DNA from: Natrinema gelatinilyticum
GTDB lineage: Archaea > Halobacteriota > Halobacteria > Halobacteriales > Natrialbaceae
Assembly (NCBI RefSeq): GCF_024266705.1
Contig: NZ_CP100756.1
Coordinates: 3,162,001 to 3,226,000 of the forward strand
Reading direction: 5' to 3'
Length of the DNA stretch: 64,000 bases
Below, piece after piece: positions 1 to 7,329 of this stretch (positions are counted from its first letter, which is position 1; the number at the start of each line of letters is the position of its first letter). The notes under the pieces are model-generated. The model saw nothing but the letters and a program-made list of their open reading frames with translations. It was not told the origin of the DNA and did not search any database. The translations under genes were made by a program, and so were the position numbers.

Positions 1-1098
1 ACCACAGAGAATTATAGCGCTCGCGATGAGCGCTCGCTTCTTACTGAACAGGGCCGGTCGAATCCCCTGCAAGAAGATGTACACGAGCGTGCCGAAGATC
101 AGTGCCATCGCAACTCTGTAGACCGGATGGGCGATCTTTGCCTCGACCGCAACCGATTGGTTAGTCGGTCCGAGGAATACGCCGTTGATTATCTGCTGAA
201 GCTGGAACCACAGGAACAACAGGGTGAAGAATCCGAGCCACAGGAGCAGCCCTCGGAAAATGTCGTCGGTGATGATGTGATCCCAGTCGTAGGCTCGGCG
301 GAACGCATAGGCGATGATCATTATGCCACTGATCGCCGACATGAGCGCGATACTGAGGAACGTTGGTCCCTGAATTGCGCCGGTCCAGCCAGGCATCGCC
401 GGAAGGAGTGCGAACAGCCACGGGATCACGCCACCGTGGAGCAAGAGCGGAGCCATGATAATGACTGCGGCGGCGAGCCACCAGACCATCCGATCGATGA
501 TCGCGTCTTCTTTCTCGCTGTAGCCGATAGTCAGTATCTTGTAGACCGGTTCGAACATGTCCGGCAGATCGTCTCGCAAGCGGCTAACATCGTAGCGAAG
601 GGTCAGACCGAGGTACGTCGCCGACAGCACGAAGTAGGCCGTAATGACGGTCACGTCCCACACGAGCGGGGAGTTATTGACCGTGATGTGGTAGTGGCCG
701 ATGACGCTCGTCACCATCCGATCCGGCCGCCCCATGTGGACCAGGATGTAGAAGCCGGCGGCGGAGAGGCCACCGATCGTCGTCATCTCCGCGAGCCGGG
801 CGACTGGCATGTACCGGTCCATACCCAGTAGACGGACCGCGGCTGAAAGGATGATGCCGCCGTGAGCGACACCGACCCACCAGATAAACGCGCCGATGTA
901 CAGACCCCACGTAGAGCCGCCACCAGAACCCCAGTCGCCGAGGCCGGTGACGATCAGCCCCTGCTGGAGCTGATAGGCCCATGCAACGAGGAAGGCTACG
1001 AGCCCCAGCGCCGCGATGCCGTAGACCGCCATGTATTTTTTCGTGAACGATCCGATCGGACGGAGGATGTCCTCCTCAGACGGTGTCTTCGTGCTCAT
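1..1098 (-). CDS. NrfD/PsrC-type quinone-interacting membrane subunit (3' end outside the window)
   Basis: This is a polytopic membrane protein of the NrfD/PsrC family, the quinol-side anchor of DMSO/polysulfide reductase-like and alternative complex III-like enzymes. About 366 codons are visible and the frame stays open to the window edge, so the C-terminus is missing. It starts MSTKTPSEEDILRPIG and has a series of hydrophobic helices; the second helix region carries WWVGVAHGG and is followed by RLAEMTTIGGLSAAGF and HMGRPDRM, typical of the family. The ATG overlaps the TGA of the upstream iron-sulfur gene (ATGA, 1095-1098), so the two are translationally coupled. The catalytic subunit is not in view, so the substrate cannot be stated. 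Confidence 0.88.
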   Translation of the reverse strand, partial: MSTKTPSEEDILRPIGSFTKKYMAVYGIAALGLVAFLVAWAYQLQQGLIVTGLGDWGSGGGSTWGLYIGAFIWWVGVAHGGIILSAAVRLLGMDRYMPVARLAEMTTIGGLSAAGFYILVHMGRPDRMVTSVIGHYHITVNNSPLVWDVTVITAYFVLSATYLGLTLRYDVSRLRDDLPDMFEPVYKILTIGYSEKEDAIIDRMVWWLAAAVIIMAPLLLHGGVIPWLFALLPAMPGWTGAIQGPTFLSIALMSAISGIMIIAYAFRRAYDWDHIITDDIFRGLLLWLGFFTLLFLWFQLQQIINGVFLGPTNQSVAVEAKIAHPVYRVAMALIFGTLVYIFLQGIRPALFSKKRALIASAIILCG

Positions 1099-2750
1099 AG
1101 CGACACCCCGTCAATGCGTCCGACGGTTTCGTTGTCGAGGACTTCCTGGCGCTCGTCGACCAGGTCAATGTCCTCGTATTTGGTCGGTCCTTCGACCTGA
1201 TGGGCGTTTGGTCCGGGCTCCTGTCCGAGATACGTAACGTTCGGGTTCGTTCCGACGTCCTCGAGCAGTTTGAACGAGTTCGGCTTGCCGGCGAACTGCT
1301 CGAGTCGGATCCGTGCGTCTCCCGCGTTGCCCTCGCCGAGTTGAAGCTCGGCAAGTGCGTCCTCGGTTTCGAGGTCGACGTATTGCTCGATCGCCGCCAG
1401 GGATTGGAGAATCGTCTGTTCGCCCTGGAGGATGCTGTTGTTCTCGTCGCCGTCCGGTTCGAGGCCCTCACTGGCGATATCGATCGCCTTCATGACGGCC
1501 AACGTGTCCTCGGTGAAGGTCACGTCCTCGAGGCTGTTGAGGGCCTCGACGGCGGATTCGATGTCGTTGTCCGAACTGAGAGTGCTGTTGACGGTATCCG
1601 GCGATGGGATATCCCACTCGGATTCCGAACTGTTCGTGAGGTGGACGACCGCGCGACTCTTGGTCGGGTGTTCGCGGTGCTGGTAGGGGTCGCTCTTCTC
1701 GTCTTTGACGTTGCCAAACTGGATCGCGTTCGGCGGACAGGCGTCCTCACACGCCGTCGTTCCGACTTTCTCCTCGCCCATGTCGCCGTCCTGTCTGGAC
1801 GGACACATGACACACTTGCTCATCGCACCACGGGGGGCCCGGGCATCGACCCAGCGCTCACCGTATTCGTACTGAGCGGTGGTCATGTTCTTCTGATTCG
1901 GAATTTCTTCGTAGGCCGTATCTGGCTCGTCCCACTGGAAGTAGTTGACGCCGTATGGACAGGCGACCTGGCAGTATCGGCACCCGATGCAGACGTCGTA
2001 GTCGGTCAGCACCAACCCGTCCTTGTCACGGGTGTGACGGGCCGTCGTCGGGCAGACCTTCTCACACGGAGCGTCGGTACAGTGCTGACACGGCCGCACG
2101 AGCATGTTGAACTCGCTCAGCCGATTGAAATTGCTACCGACCTGGCCCTTTTCGGCATTCTCCGAATTGTGGAGCTCATCCTCCCAGGCCATGACGTACA
2201 TCCAGTTGACGCCCTTGTCGAGGGCGTTCTCCTCAGTACAGGCAGTCATACAGGAGAGACAACCGTCACAACGCTCGAGGTCGATCGTCATCCCCCACTG
2301 AACGTCGCTGTGTTCTTTGGTCTCCGTTGTGCCGTGGCCTCCTTCCGCGGCGGCGAGGCTCTCCTTGACATCGCCGGCTTTGCCGCCAAATGCACCCACA
2401 CCGACGGCCGCTGCGCCGACCCCCATCTTCTTCATCGTCTCGCGTCGGGTTTCGTCCCCGTCTCCGTCGAATGCATCGAGCATCCGTGAGAACGTGCCCT
2501 TTGCTTCCTCCTGAGCGGCTTCGTACGCCTCAGCGGTCGGGCGCTGGTCCTCGCCGAACTCCTCCATCACGTCGTCGTGATAGCGTTCGTGGAATTCGGC
2601 CTCGGAGAGTTCGCCTTTCGTGACCCGCATCGCGTCTTTGGCCATCTCCATACCGAGCTGGCTGTCGTACTCGGTATCGTCGAGCATCGACTCGAGTTCG
2701 TCTTCCCACTCGTTCCCGAGCGGATGAAATGATTCGTCGTCCGTGCTCAT
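1095..2750 (-). CDS. Ferredoxin-type electron-transfer subunit with four [4Fe-4S] clusters
   Basis: This is a DmsB/HybA/PsrB-like electron-transfer subunit of 551 residues. Sixteen cysteines form four cluster motifs: C161/164/167/171 (CDGCLSCMTAC), C221/224/229/233, C254/257/260/264 (CIGCRYCQVAC) and C313/316 with C334/338. An acidic N-terminal stretch of about 100 residues precedes a twin-arginine-like segment, TRRETMKKMG at 101-110, followed by a hydrophobic Ala/Gly/Val run. That suggests Tat export after an unusual N-terminal extension; the extension itself looks real because it keeps haloarchaeal acidic composition. The gene overlaps the NrfD gene by 4 nt. Inference: it passes electrons between membrane menaquinone and an unseen molybdopterin catalytic subunit. 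A ~170-residue C-terminal tail after the last cluster is not recognised. Confidence 0.88.
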   Translation of the reverse strand: MSTDDESFHPLGNEWEDELESMLDDTEYDSQLGMEMAKDAMRVTKGELSEAEFHERYHDDVMEEFGEDQRPTAEAYEAAQEEAKGTFSRMLDAFDGDGDETRRETMKKMGVGAAAVGVGAFGGKAGDVKESLAAAEGGHGTTETKEHSDVQWGMTIDLERCDGCLSCMTACTEENALDKGVNWMYVMAWEDELHNSENAEKGQVGSNFNRLSEFNMLVRPCQHCTDAPCEKVCPTTARHTRDKDGLVLTDYDVCIGCRYCQVACPYGVNYFQWDEPDTAYEEIPNQKNMTTAQYEYGERWVDARAPRGAMSKCVMCPSRQDGDMGEEKVGTTACEDACPPNAIQFGNVKDEKSDPYQHREHPTKSRAVVHLTNSSESEWDIPSPDTVNSTLSSDNDIESAVEALNSLEDVTFTEDTLAVMKAIDIASEGLEPDGDENNSILQGEQTILQSLAAIEQYVDLETEDALAELQLGEGNAGDARIRLEQFAGKPNSFKLLEDVGTNPNVTYLGQEPGPNAHQVEGPTKYEDIDLVDERQEVLDNETVGRIDGVSL

Positions 2751-3200
2751 TAGATCAGAACACCTCTGAATATGACACTGGTGTCATGCCGGAGGTACTC
2801 GACGGCATGCACTTGAAATCGTTCATTTGTTGATCCTCACTCCCCGTCTCACAACCGAACTCGGATGAAGTATAGAGCCGATTTCCAACACCTGAGAATT
2901 GGCGCGATCATGTTCGGATCTTTAAGTCAAATCGCCCCTCTTGGGAAAGCATCACTCGTCCGGATCGGTGAACGTACGCGTTCGAATCGGTGGAACGACG
3001 AAATCAGCGTCATGGTAAGAGAACTCACCGCTCAGTGTGAGCGGAGACCTACGACCACCACGCTACTCCAGTGGCCCGACACATACGCTCGCAGACCACA
3101 GCCGAGAACCCCACGTGGCATCAGTCAGGGTGCCTTCGGGCAGACGAGACCGATTCGTTGGGAGACGAAGAAATTCTCGTAGTTCAGTGCGGGGAGGATG
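2751..3200. other. 450-bp intergenic region with palindromes and a decayed IS-type end
   Basis: No believable gene is present. The side next to the iron-sulfur gene holds the palindromes annotated separately at 2772-2809 and is moderately AT-rich around 2866-2925, where its promoter should lie. The far side, 3164-3203, ends in CGGGGAGGATGTCA. Its reverse complement starts TGACATCCTCCCCGC, which resembles the terminal sequence of haloarchaeal IS200/IS605-type elements, so a decayed insertion-sequence end is likely. Confidence 0.5.
2772..2809. promoter_or_regulatory. Overlapping palindromes just upstream of the iron-sulfur gene
   Basis: ATGACAC-TG-GTGTCAT (2772-2787) is a perfect 7-2-7 palindrome. 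It overlaps a second inverted repeat, CATGCCG (2785-2791) with CGGCATG (2803-2809). Both lie 22-59 bases upstream of the start codon at 2750, where a repressor or activator would act. The binding protein is unknown; the Bat-type regulator upstream is one candidate. Confidence 0.45.
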
Positions 3201-3875
3201 TCATGGGCTCGCAATCTGCTCTTCGAGCGGTTCCTCGTCGTCGACGTTCGGTAAATTCTCGACGAACCGCTTGATGACCCCCTCTTCGGCCCGATGGAGC
3301 GTCTCGCTACAGGTCGATTTGGCGATGTCCAGTTCGCCGGCCAGCTCCGTCAGCGAGCAGCACCGCGGCGTATCGTAGTACCCCGCGTCGACAGCGGCGG
3401 CGATCACCTCGAGCTGTCGCTCGGACAGTATCTGGCTCTCGTGGAGCCGCTCACTGACGTGTTCGATCCGGTACTGGAGTCCGAACTCGCCGAATTGATC
3501 TGCGAGTTCCGAGAGACGTTTTCGGGACCCGGTGACCTCTATCGTCGCCTCGCCGTCTCGAATCTCGACCGGCAGTTCGATCGGCATACCTGACTCTCGA
3601 GCGGAGAACATCAGGAGCGGCGCGGTGGTCTCGAAGTGGACCGTCGCCTCGTTGTCGCTCCACTGAGCGAGCGAGAGTTCGGTGATCTGTGGGTGATCGT
3701 CCATGTCCTCGACGATATTCGGGACGGACGACCCGGCGATCCGGACGAGAGCGAAGCCGGTTTCGGAGCCGGGAACGGCCGCCAGCACCCGAAACGTCGA
3801 GTCGGGATACGCCGTCGATATCTGCTGGATCCAGACCGCGTCGGGCATCGTCAGGGTGAGCGTCGCGTGGGCCAT
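3201..3875 (-). CDS. Bat/DmsR-like HTH_10 transcriptional regulator
   Basis: A 224-residue protein of the bacterioopsin-activator (Bat) type. An N-terminal alpha/beta region (1-150) is followed by a C-terminal helix-turn-helix of the HTH_10 type at about 151-204 (SERQLEVIAAAVDAGYYDTP, then SLTELAGELDIAKSTCSETL). Family members in haloarchaea control redox and respiratory genes; the Haloferax DMSO reductase regulator DmsR is of this kind. It lies upstream of the FeS/NrfD genes on the same strand and divergent from the first DUF2249 gene, so it is a good candidate regulator of both. CGAA-N4-TTCG-like sites surround its promoter. No PAS or GAF domain is evident and the ligand of the N-terminal part is unknown. 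Confidence 0.85.
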   Translation of the reverse strand: MAHATLTLTMPDAVWIQQISTAYPDSTFRVLAAVPGSETGFALVRIAGSSVPNIVEDMDDHPQITELSLAQWSDNEATVHFETTAPLLMFSARESGMPIELPVEIRDGEATIEVTGSRKRLSELADQFGEFGLQYRIEHVSERLHESQILSERQLEVIAAAVDAGYYDTPRCCSLTELAGELDIAKSTCSETLHRAEEGVIKRFVENLPNVDDEEPLEEQIASP

Positions 3876-3876
3876 A

Positions 3877-3971
3877 CGAACGTATTCTGATCGGATCTAT
3901 GTCCCGGTGGCTACGAATATGTTCGGCTTTTTCCAACGATGTGGGAAGAGCGACCGCTCCGAACACGTTCG
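3877..3971. promoter_or_regulatory. Three CGAA-N4-TTCG-type operator sites between the Bat-type regulator and DUF2249
   Basis: Sites with the pattern GAA-N4-TTC lie at 3878-3887 (GAACGTATTC), 3915-3924 (GAATATGTTC) and 3961-3970 (GAACACGTTC). The last is extended to the perfect palindrome TCCGAACACGTTCGGA at 3958-3973 and overlaps a further palindrome, ACGTTCGGACGAACGT at 3965-3980. A fourth copy lies upstream of the second DUF2249 gene. Repeats of this density in a divergent promoter suggest an operator; which protein binds is inferred, not seen. Confidence 0.5.
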
Positions 3972-4010
3972 GACGAACGTCCAATCCCCCGCGACCCGAA
4001 CGACTGAGCG

Positions 4011-4238
4011 ATGGCAACTGGATCCACAGACCGAACGCTCGACGTTCGAGAGATCGAGGGCCCTCCGTTCGACGATATCGTGGCCGCACTCGAAGCACTC
4101 GAGTCGGATCAGCGACTGCGATTGATCGCGCCGTTCGAACCCGAACCGCTCTACGAGGAACTCGACGCTCGGGGGTACACTCACGAGAGCGAACAGCGTG
4201 ACGGTGGTCTCTGGCACGTTCGTATCGAGTACGCGTAA
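4011..4238 (+). CDS. DUF2249 domain protein (1 of 3)
   Basis: A 75-residue single-domain protein. LDVREIEGPPFDDIVAALEA and LRLIAPFEPEPLYEEL match the DUF2249 pattern LDVRxIxPxxRHxxI...G..L.L.NDHxPxPL, in a TusA-like two-layer fold. In other archaea DUF2249 proteins sit beside denitrification and other redox genes, but the biochemical role is not established. This copy has lost the usual His pair of the family (no RHP, and APFEPEP in place of NDHEPKP), so it may have diverged functionally from the next two. It is divergent from the Bat-type regulator. Confidence 0.85.
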   Translation: MATGSTDRTLDVREIEGPPFDDIVAALEALESDQRLRLIAPFEPEPLYEELDARGYTHESEQRDGGLWHVRIEYA

Positions 4239-4374
4239 TCCGCCGCATCCGCGCAGTCATATACGGGCTCGCGCGGTCCGCTATCGAATCGAAACGGTCA
4301 ACTCGAATATCGTCGCCCCCTGCTACCGGCGGTCTTCCCGACTCTCGAACGACGGCGAACTGTATCGACCGACC

Positions 4375-4386
4375 CGAACGTGTTCG
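4375..4386. promoter_or_regulatory. CGAA-N4-TTCG site upstream of the second DUF2249 gene
   Basis: CGAACGTGTTCG is a 12-bp near-perfect palindrome 39 bases upstream of the ATG at 4426. It repeats the element found three times between the Bat-type regulator and the first DUF2249 gene, suggesting shared control. Confidence 0.45.
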
Positions 4387-4425
4387 TACAAACTGCCTTG
4401 CGACGAGCGTACCGACCCCGAATAG

Positions 4426-4659
4426 ATGACGCGACTCGACGTCAGAGACATTCCGCCGGTGAACCGCCATCCGACCATCCACGAGGAATTCGAGGCACTC
4501 GAGCCGGGCGAGACGCTGACGATCGTCAACGATCACGAGCCGAAGCCCCTGTTCTACGAGTTTCAGGCCGAAGTCGAGCGCTTCGACGCCGACGGCTACG
4601 AGGTCGAGCAGATAGCCCCGGACGAATTCGTCGCCCGATTTCCGAAACGGGAGGCCTGA
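4426..4659 (+). CDS. DUF2249 domain protein (2 of 3)
   Basis: A 77-residue protein and the most canonical of the three: LDVRDIPPVNRHPTIHEEFE at the N-terminus, then LTIVNDHEPKPLFYEF. These are the conserved RHP and NDHxPKPL signatures of DUF2249, with two His that could bind metal or haem. Separate from gene 1 by 187 bp and with its own CGAA-N4-TTCG site upstream, it may head its own transcript with gene 3. Function is inferred only from family context (redox or sulfur metabolism). Confidence 0.88.
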   Translation: MTRLDVRDIPPVNRHPTIHEEFEALEPGETLTIVNDHEPKPLFYEFQAEVERFDADGYEVEQIAPDEFVARFPKREA

Positions 4660-4698
4660 GAACGCACCTCGATCGTGCGACGCCTTCCATCACCGATC

Positions 4699-4962
4699 AT
4701 GTTACAGACCGCAGCCGTCGTCGACCGCACGGACGCACCGTCCGACCAGCCCCGGGAAAAGATCGACGTTCGTTCGTTCGGTCCCCCGAAACCGCTCCAG
4801 CGAACCCTCGAGACACTCGCCGATCTCCCGGCGGAGACGGTCCTGATCCAGCGAAACGATCGCCTCCCCCAGTTTCTGTTTCCGAAGCTGGACGACCGCG
4901 GCTATCTCTACGAGTCCGTCGAACGCGACGAGGAGGTCGTAACAGTCATCTGGCGGGCGTAA
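4699..4962 (+). CDS. DUF2249 domain protein (3 of 3)
   Basis: An 87-residue protein. After about 20 linker residues comes IDVRSFGPPKPLQRTLETLA, then ETVLIQRNDRLPQFLFPKL, a divergent DUF2249 in which the NDH motif has become RND. I chose the ATG at 4699 (MLQTAAVVDR); a GTG 24 bases upstream is in frame and would add eight residues. It follows gene 2 by 39 bases and is probably co-transcribed. Three diverging copies in a row suggest subfunctionalisation or a heteromeric assembly. Confidence 0.8.
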   Translation: MLQTAAVVDRTDAPSDQPREKIDVRSFGPPKPLQRTLETLADLPAETVLIQRNDRLPQFLFPKLDDRGYLYESVERDEEVVTVIWRA

Positions 4963-5016
4963 ACTCGAATGTGGCCAGCCCCTCCTCGAGAAACAGACCG
5001 CGTGCACGAGGAACCA

Positions 5017-5196
5017 CTAGTCGGGGAATACGGAGATCCTGACCGGAACACGAGAGACGATCGTCGTTGCTGGCTGACGGCCCTCGAGCGTGGCGCTCAC
5101 TTCGGAACAGCCACGACAGCAGAAGCGTCCCTCGACGTCGTCTGCGGTGACCGGTTCCTCGGGAGTCGGGAGACTGCAGAGCGAACAGGAACTCAT
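5017..5196 (-). CDS. Small treble-clef (heavy-metal-binding type) protein
   Basis: A 59-residue protein starting MSSCSLCSLPTPEEPVTADD and continuing VEGRFCCRGCSEVSATLEG. CxxC plus CCxxC resembles the N-terminal metal-binding domain that precedes the HMA domain in haloarchaeal CopA-type P-ATPases. Here it stands alone, convergent with the DUF2249 genes. Either it is an independent zinc or copper chaperone-like domain, or the decayed stub of a lost CopA. The ATG at 5196 is chosen because the motif starts immediately after it; upstream sequence in this frame lacks haloarchaeal protein character. Confidence 0.6.
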   Translation of the reverse strand: MSSCSLCSLPTPEEPVTADDVEGRFCCRGCSEVSATLEGRQPATTIVSRVPVRISVFPD

Positions 5197-5358
5197 TTCA
5201 CGCAGGATACTCACGGACGCGCCGGGTAGCCGTACCGCCGAACACGTTTCCGACGGTCGCAGCCTGATCGGCTCGAGCGATTCCGAGGAGGGGCGGAACG
5301 TAGTGCATCCAGGGTCGCGAAGAGGTGGTCCGGGCAAGTCCGGCGAGGACGGAGCGTG

Positions 5359-6279
5359 TTACCCGTCAGCGAAATGTTCGAGGAGCAATTCGGTCAATCG
5401 AGTCGGTTCCTCGTGGGGAACCCAATGGCTCGTTCCAGACAATAACTCGAGTCGGCCGTCTACACAGTAGTCCGCGCTGTCGACTGCCAGCGCGGGGACG
5501 AGCGCCGCGTCGTCTTCACCCCAGACGACGAGCGTCGGCGCGTCGACCCGGTCAGTCGGCGGGTTCGGCGGGTACCGCGTGGCCGCGCGGTACCAGTTGA
5601 GCATCCCTGTGAGTGCACCGTCCCTGTCCCAGGCACGCCGATAGCGGGCCAGTTCGTCGTCGGTGAACGTTTCTGGCGCGGCCAGATTTCGAAGCGATCG
5701 CTCGAGCAAGCGGTAGTCGTCGTATCGGCACACCCGTTCCGGGAGCCACGGGAGTTGGAACAGGACGGCGTACCAGCTTCGACGGAGCTGTTCGGGATTC
5801 GCGAGGAGTTGCCGGCGATAGGCGGTCGGATGCGGTGCGTTGACGATGGCGAGGCGCTCGACGGTATCGGGAAACCGGAGTGCGAGGTCCCAGGCGACTA
5901 TTCCGCCCCAATCGTGTCCGACGACGGACGCTTCGTTCCGGTCGTCTGATTCGATCAGGTCGACGATGTCCCGCGAGAGTTCGCTTCCGCGATAGGCCGA
6001 CACAGCTGTCGGCTTCTCGCTTCGATTGTACCCCCGTTGATCGGGGACGAGTACTCGATAGCCCGCCTCTACGAGGGGCCCGATCTGTTTTCGCCAGCCG
6101 TACCAGAACTCCGGAAAACCGTGGAGCAAGACGACGAGCGGATCCGATTCCCCGCCGGCTTCGACCACGTGCAACCGAGTACCGTTGACGATTCTGTAAG
6201 TCGAACGTGCATCGACCCCCATCGGAACGGCAGATTCGTCCCTCACGCCGTCGTTCAGTGACAGATCGTACGCACCCAT
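5359..6279 (-). CDS. Epoxide hydrolase-like alpha/beta hydrolase
   Basis: A 306-residue alpha/beta hydrolase. HGFPEFWYGW (oxyanion region, 53-62), DQRGY (80-84) and GHDWGG with the Asp nucleophile at 123 are the signatures of the epoxide hydrolase/haloalkane dehalogenase branch. The catalytic His is probably H285 in SHWVPHEEP and the acid lies in VVWGEDDA. The Asp nucleophile argues against MenH (Ser nucleophile), which matters because menH is not otherwise visible among the menaquinone genes here. Cytosolic, stand-alone gene; substrate unknown. Confidence 0.85.
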   Translation of the reverse strand: MGAYDLSLNDGVRDESAVPMGVDARSTYRIVNGTRLHVVEAGGESDPLVVLLHGFPEFWYGWRKQIGPLVEAGYRVLVPDQRGYNRSEKPTAVSAYRGSELSRDIVDLIESDDRNEASVVGHDWGGIVAWDLALRFPDTVERLAIVNAPHPTAYRRQLLANPEQLRRSWYAVLFQLPWLPERVCRYDDYRLLERSLRNLAAPETFTDDELARYRRAWDRDGALTGMLNWYRAATRYPPNPPTDRVDAPTLVVWGEDDAALVPALAVDSADYCVDGRLELLSGTSHWVPHEEPTRLTELLLEHFADG

Positions 6280-6385
6280 ACCGCCTGATTGGGCGCCGAG
6301 GCCGTATATTGGTTCTGACGAAAACGGTGGGTCACGAGTCTCAGGCCAACTCGAACTGGGACTGGGAATTTCACTCGGACTGGGG

Positions 6386-6471
6386 CCTCATCGGACTACT
6401 GTACGTCATTGCCGGTACACCCGAAGGACGGGCGCGGTTGCACCAGTACATCGGTACAGCAGACCGTATCA
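6386..6471 (+). repeat. Palindromic dispersed repeat R1, copy a
   Basis: About 86 bp that match 58975-59064 in reverse orientation. The right arm AGTACATCGGTACAGCAGAC and the left arm GTACGTCATTGCCGGT are nearly identical to the other copy, but the ~13-base core (GAAGGACGGGCGC) matches the other copy in the opposite sense, so the core is flipped relative to the arms. The arms can pair (GTAC with GTAC, CCGGTACACC with GGTTGCACC imperfectly). Its end coincides with the stop codon of the zinc-finger gene at 6469-6594. Confidence 0.75.
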
Positions 6472-6594
6472 CGTCCAGACGCGAAGGCAGTCCGTCGAGC
6501 AGAAGTGGAGGTCGACGCTCTCTCGGCCACCGGACTCGACGTAGGTCGTCAGGGTGTACGCCACCTCGTCTGACTCGCAGTTATCACAGTCCAT
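6469..6594 (-). CDS. 41-residue CxxC...CxxxC zinc-finger protein
   Basis: A short reading frame starting MDCDNCESDEVAYTLTTYVE, continuing through DLHFCSTDCLRVWT and ending in TGA at 6469-6471. Cys3 and Cys6 form CxxC; CSTDC supplies the second pair, a typical small haloarchaeal zinc-finger layout (TRASH/treble-clef-like). Such mini proteins are often missed in annotation. The stop codon lies in repeat R1a, so the C-terminus may have been reshaped by the repeat. Role unknown; a small metal-binding adaptor or nucleic-acid-binding protein is plausible. Confidence 0.6.
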   Translation of the reverse strand: MDCDNCESDEVAYTLTTYVESGGRESVDLHFCSTDCLRVWT

Positions 6595-6604
6595 GTTCGG
6601 TCAT

Positions 6605-7048
6605 CCCGTGGAACGTTCTTGAGTATGAACTGGTTAGCGGACACTCCCGTCAGTTAGTACGGTATTGGGACGGCACAATTTCATCTTACGTCTCGGTTTC
6701 GGGTCCCGCTCGAGGGTGGGTCGTGAGTTCGGAGCGCGCACTCACACTTAAAATCTGATCTTCTATCGGAAGTATCTGAGGCAGCTTTCGACGCGCTTCC
6801 AGCGTTGCGTCAGCGAGTACGACGACTTGTTTCGAGTACATAAATCGGCTCTTCGGATGCAACAGCCGTCGCCCGGTTGGTCCGACCCTGTAGCCGGCCG
6901 GTGCCCAAACCGGGCCGTCCGCCGGCACATCCAGTCTTCCGATGGGGAACTCGACGCCCCACTACCGTCAGCCGCTGACACCGAGACGTCGTCCTCGTCG
7001 CGTACCCGTATCGAAACCCTTACTCTCTGGAGGCCGGTGCGAACACGT
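6605..7048. other. Intergenic region upstream of gatC
   Basis: 440 bp without a convincing gene. A 51-codon minus-strand frame (6686-6841, starting MYSKQVVVLADATLEARRKL) has plausible composition but no recognised motif, and I leave it uncalled. The promoter of gatC should lie just upstream of 7049; CCTTACTCTCTGG near 7018-7030 is the likeliest initiator region, but I see no strong TATA box. Confidence 0.3.
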
Positions 7049-7327
7049 ATGAGCGACGACGCCGTCAGCCCCGAGGAAGTCCGTCACGTCGCGGACCTGG
7101 CTCGCATCGACCTCGACGACGACGAGGTCGACCGATTCACCGGGCAGTTCGCGGACATCCTCGAGTACTTCGAGACGTTAGACGAGGTGCCGGAAGTCGA
7201 TCGAACGGTCGATCTCGCGAACGTGATGCGCCCCGACGAGGAACGTCCATCGCTCGACAGCGAGGAAGCGCTCGGGAACGCACCGGAAACCGAGGACGGC
7301 TACTTCAAGGGGCCGAACGTCTCCTGA
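7049..7327 (+). CDS. gatC: Asp-tRNA(Asn)/Glu-tRNA(Gln) amidotransferase subunit C
   Basis: A 92-residue GatC, the small stabilising subunit of the GatCAB transamidosome that converts misacylated Asp-tRNA(Asn) and Glu-tRNA(Gln). VRHVADLARIDLDDDEVDRF followed by ILEYFETLDEVPEVD and MRPDEERPS is the standard GatC pattern. The ATG at 7049 (MSDDAVSPEE) is chosen over a longer in-frame extension, which is Ser/Arg-rich and not haloarchaeal in composition. It lies 2 nt before gatA and is co-transcribed with it. gatB is not in the window. Confidence 0.95.
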   Translation: MSDDAVSPEEVRHVADLARIDLDDDEVDRFTGQFADILEYFETLDEVPEVDRTVDLANVMRPDEERPSLDSEEALGNAPETEDGYFKGPNVS

Positions 7328-7329
7328 TC

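Noticed and set aside
1200..2489. A 429-codon plus-strand frame opposite the ferredoxin subunit
   Set aside because: Shadow of a gene with sixteen conserved cysteines; no independent signal.
5359..6279. The alpha/beta hydrolase as the missing MenH
   Set aside because: The nucleophile elbow is GHDWGG (Asp), as in epoxide hydrolases, not the Ser elbow of MenH.
6686..6841. A 51-codon minus-strand frame starting MYSKQVVVLADATLEARRKL
   Set aside because: Composition is acceptable, but it has no motif, no clear promoter and no partner; too weak to call.
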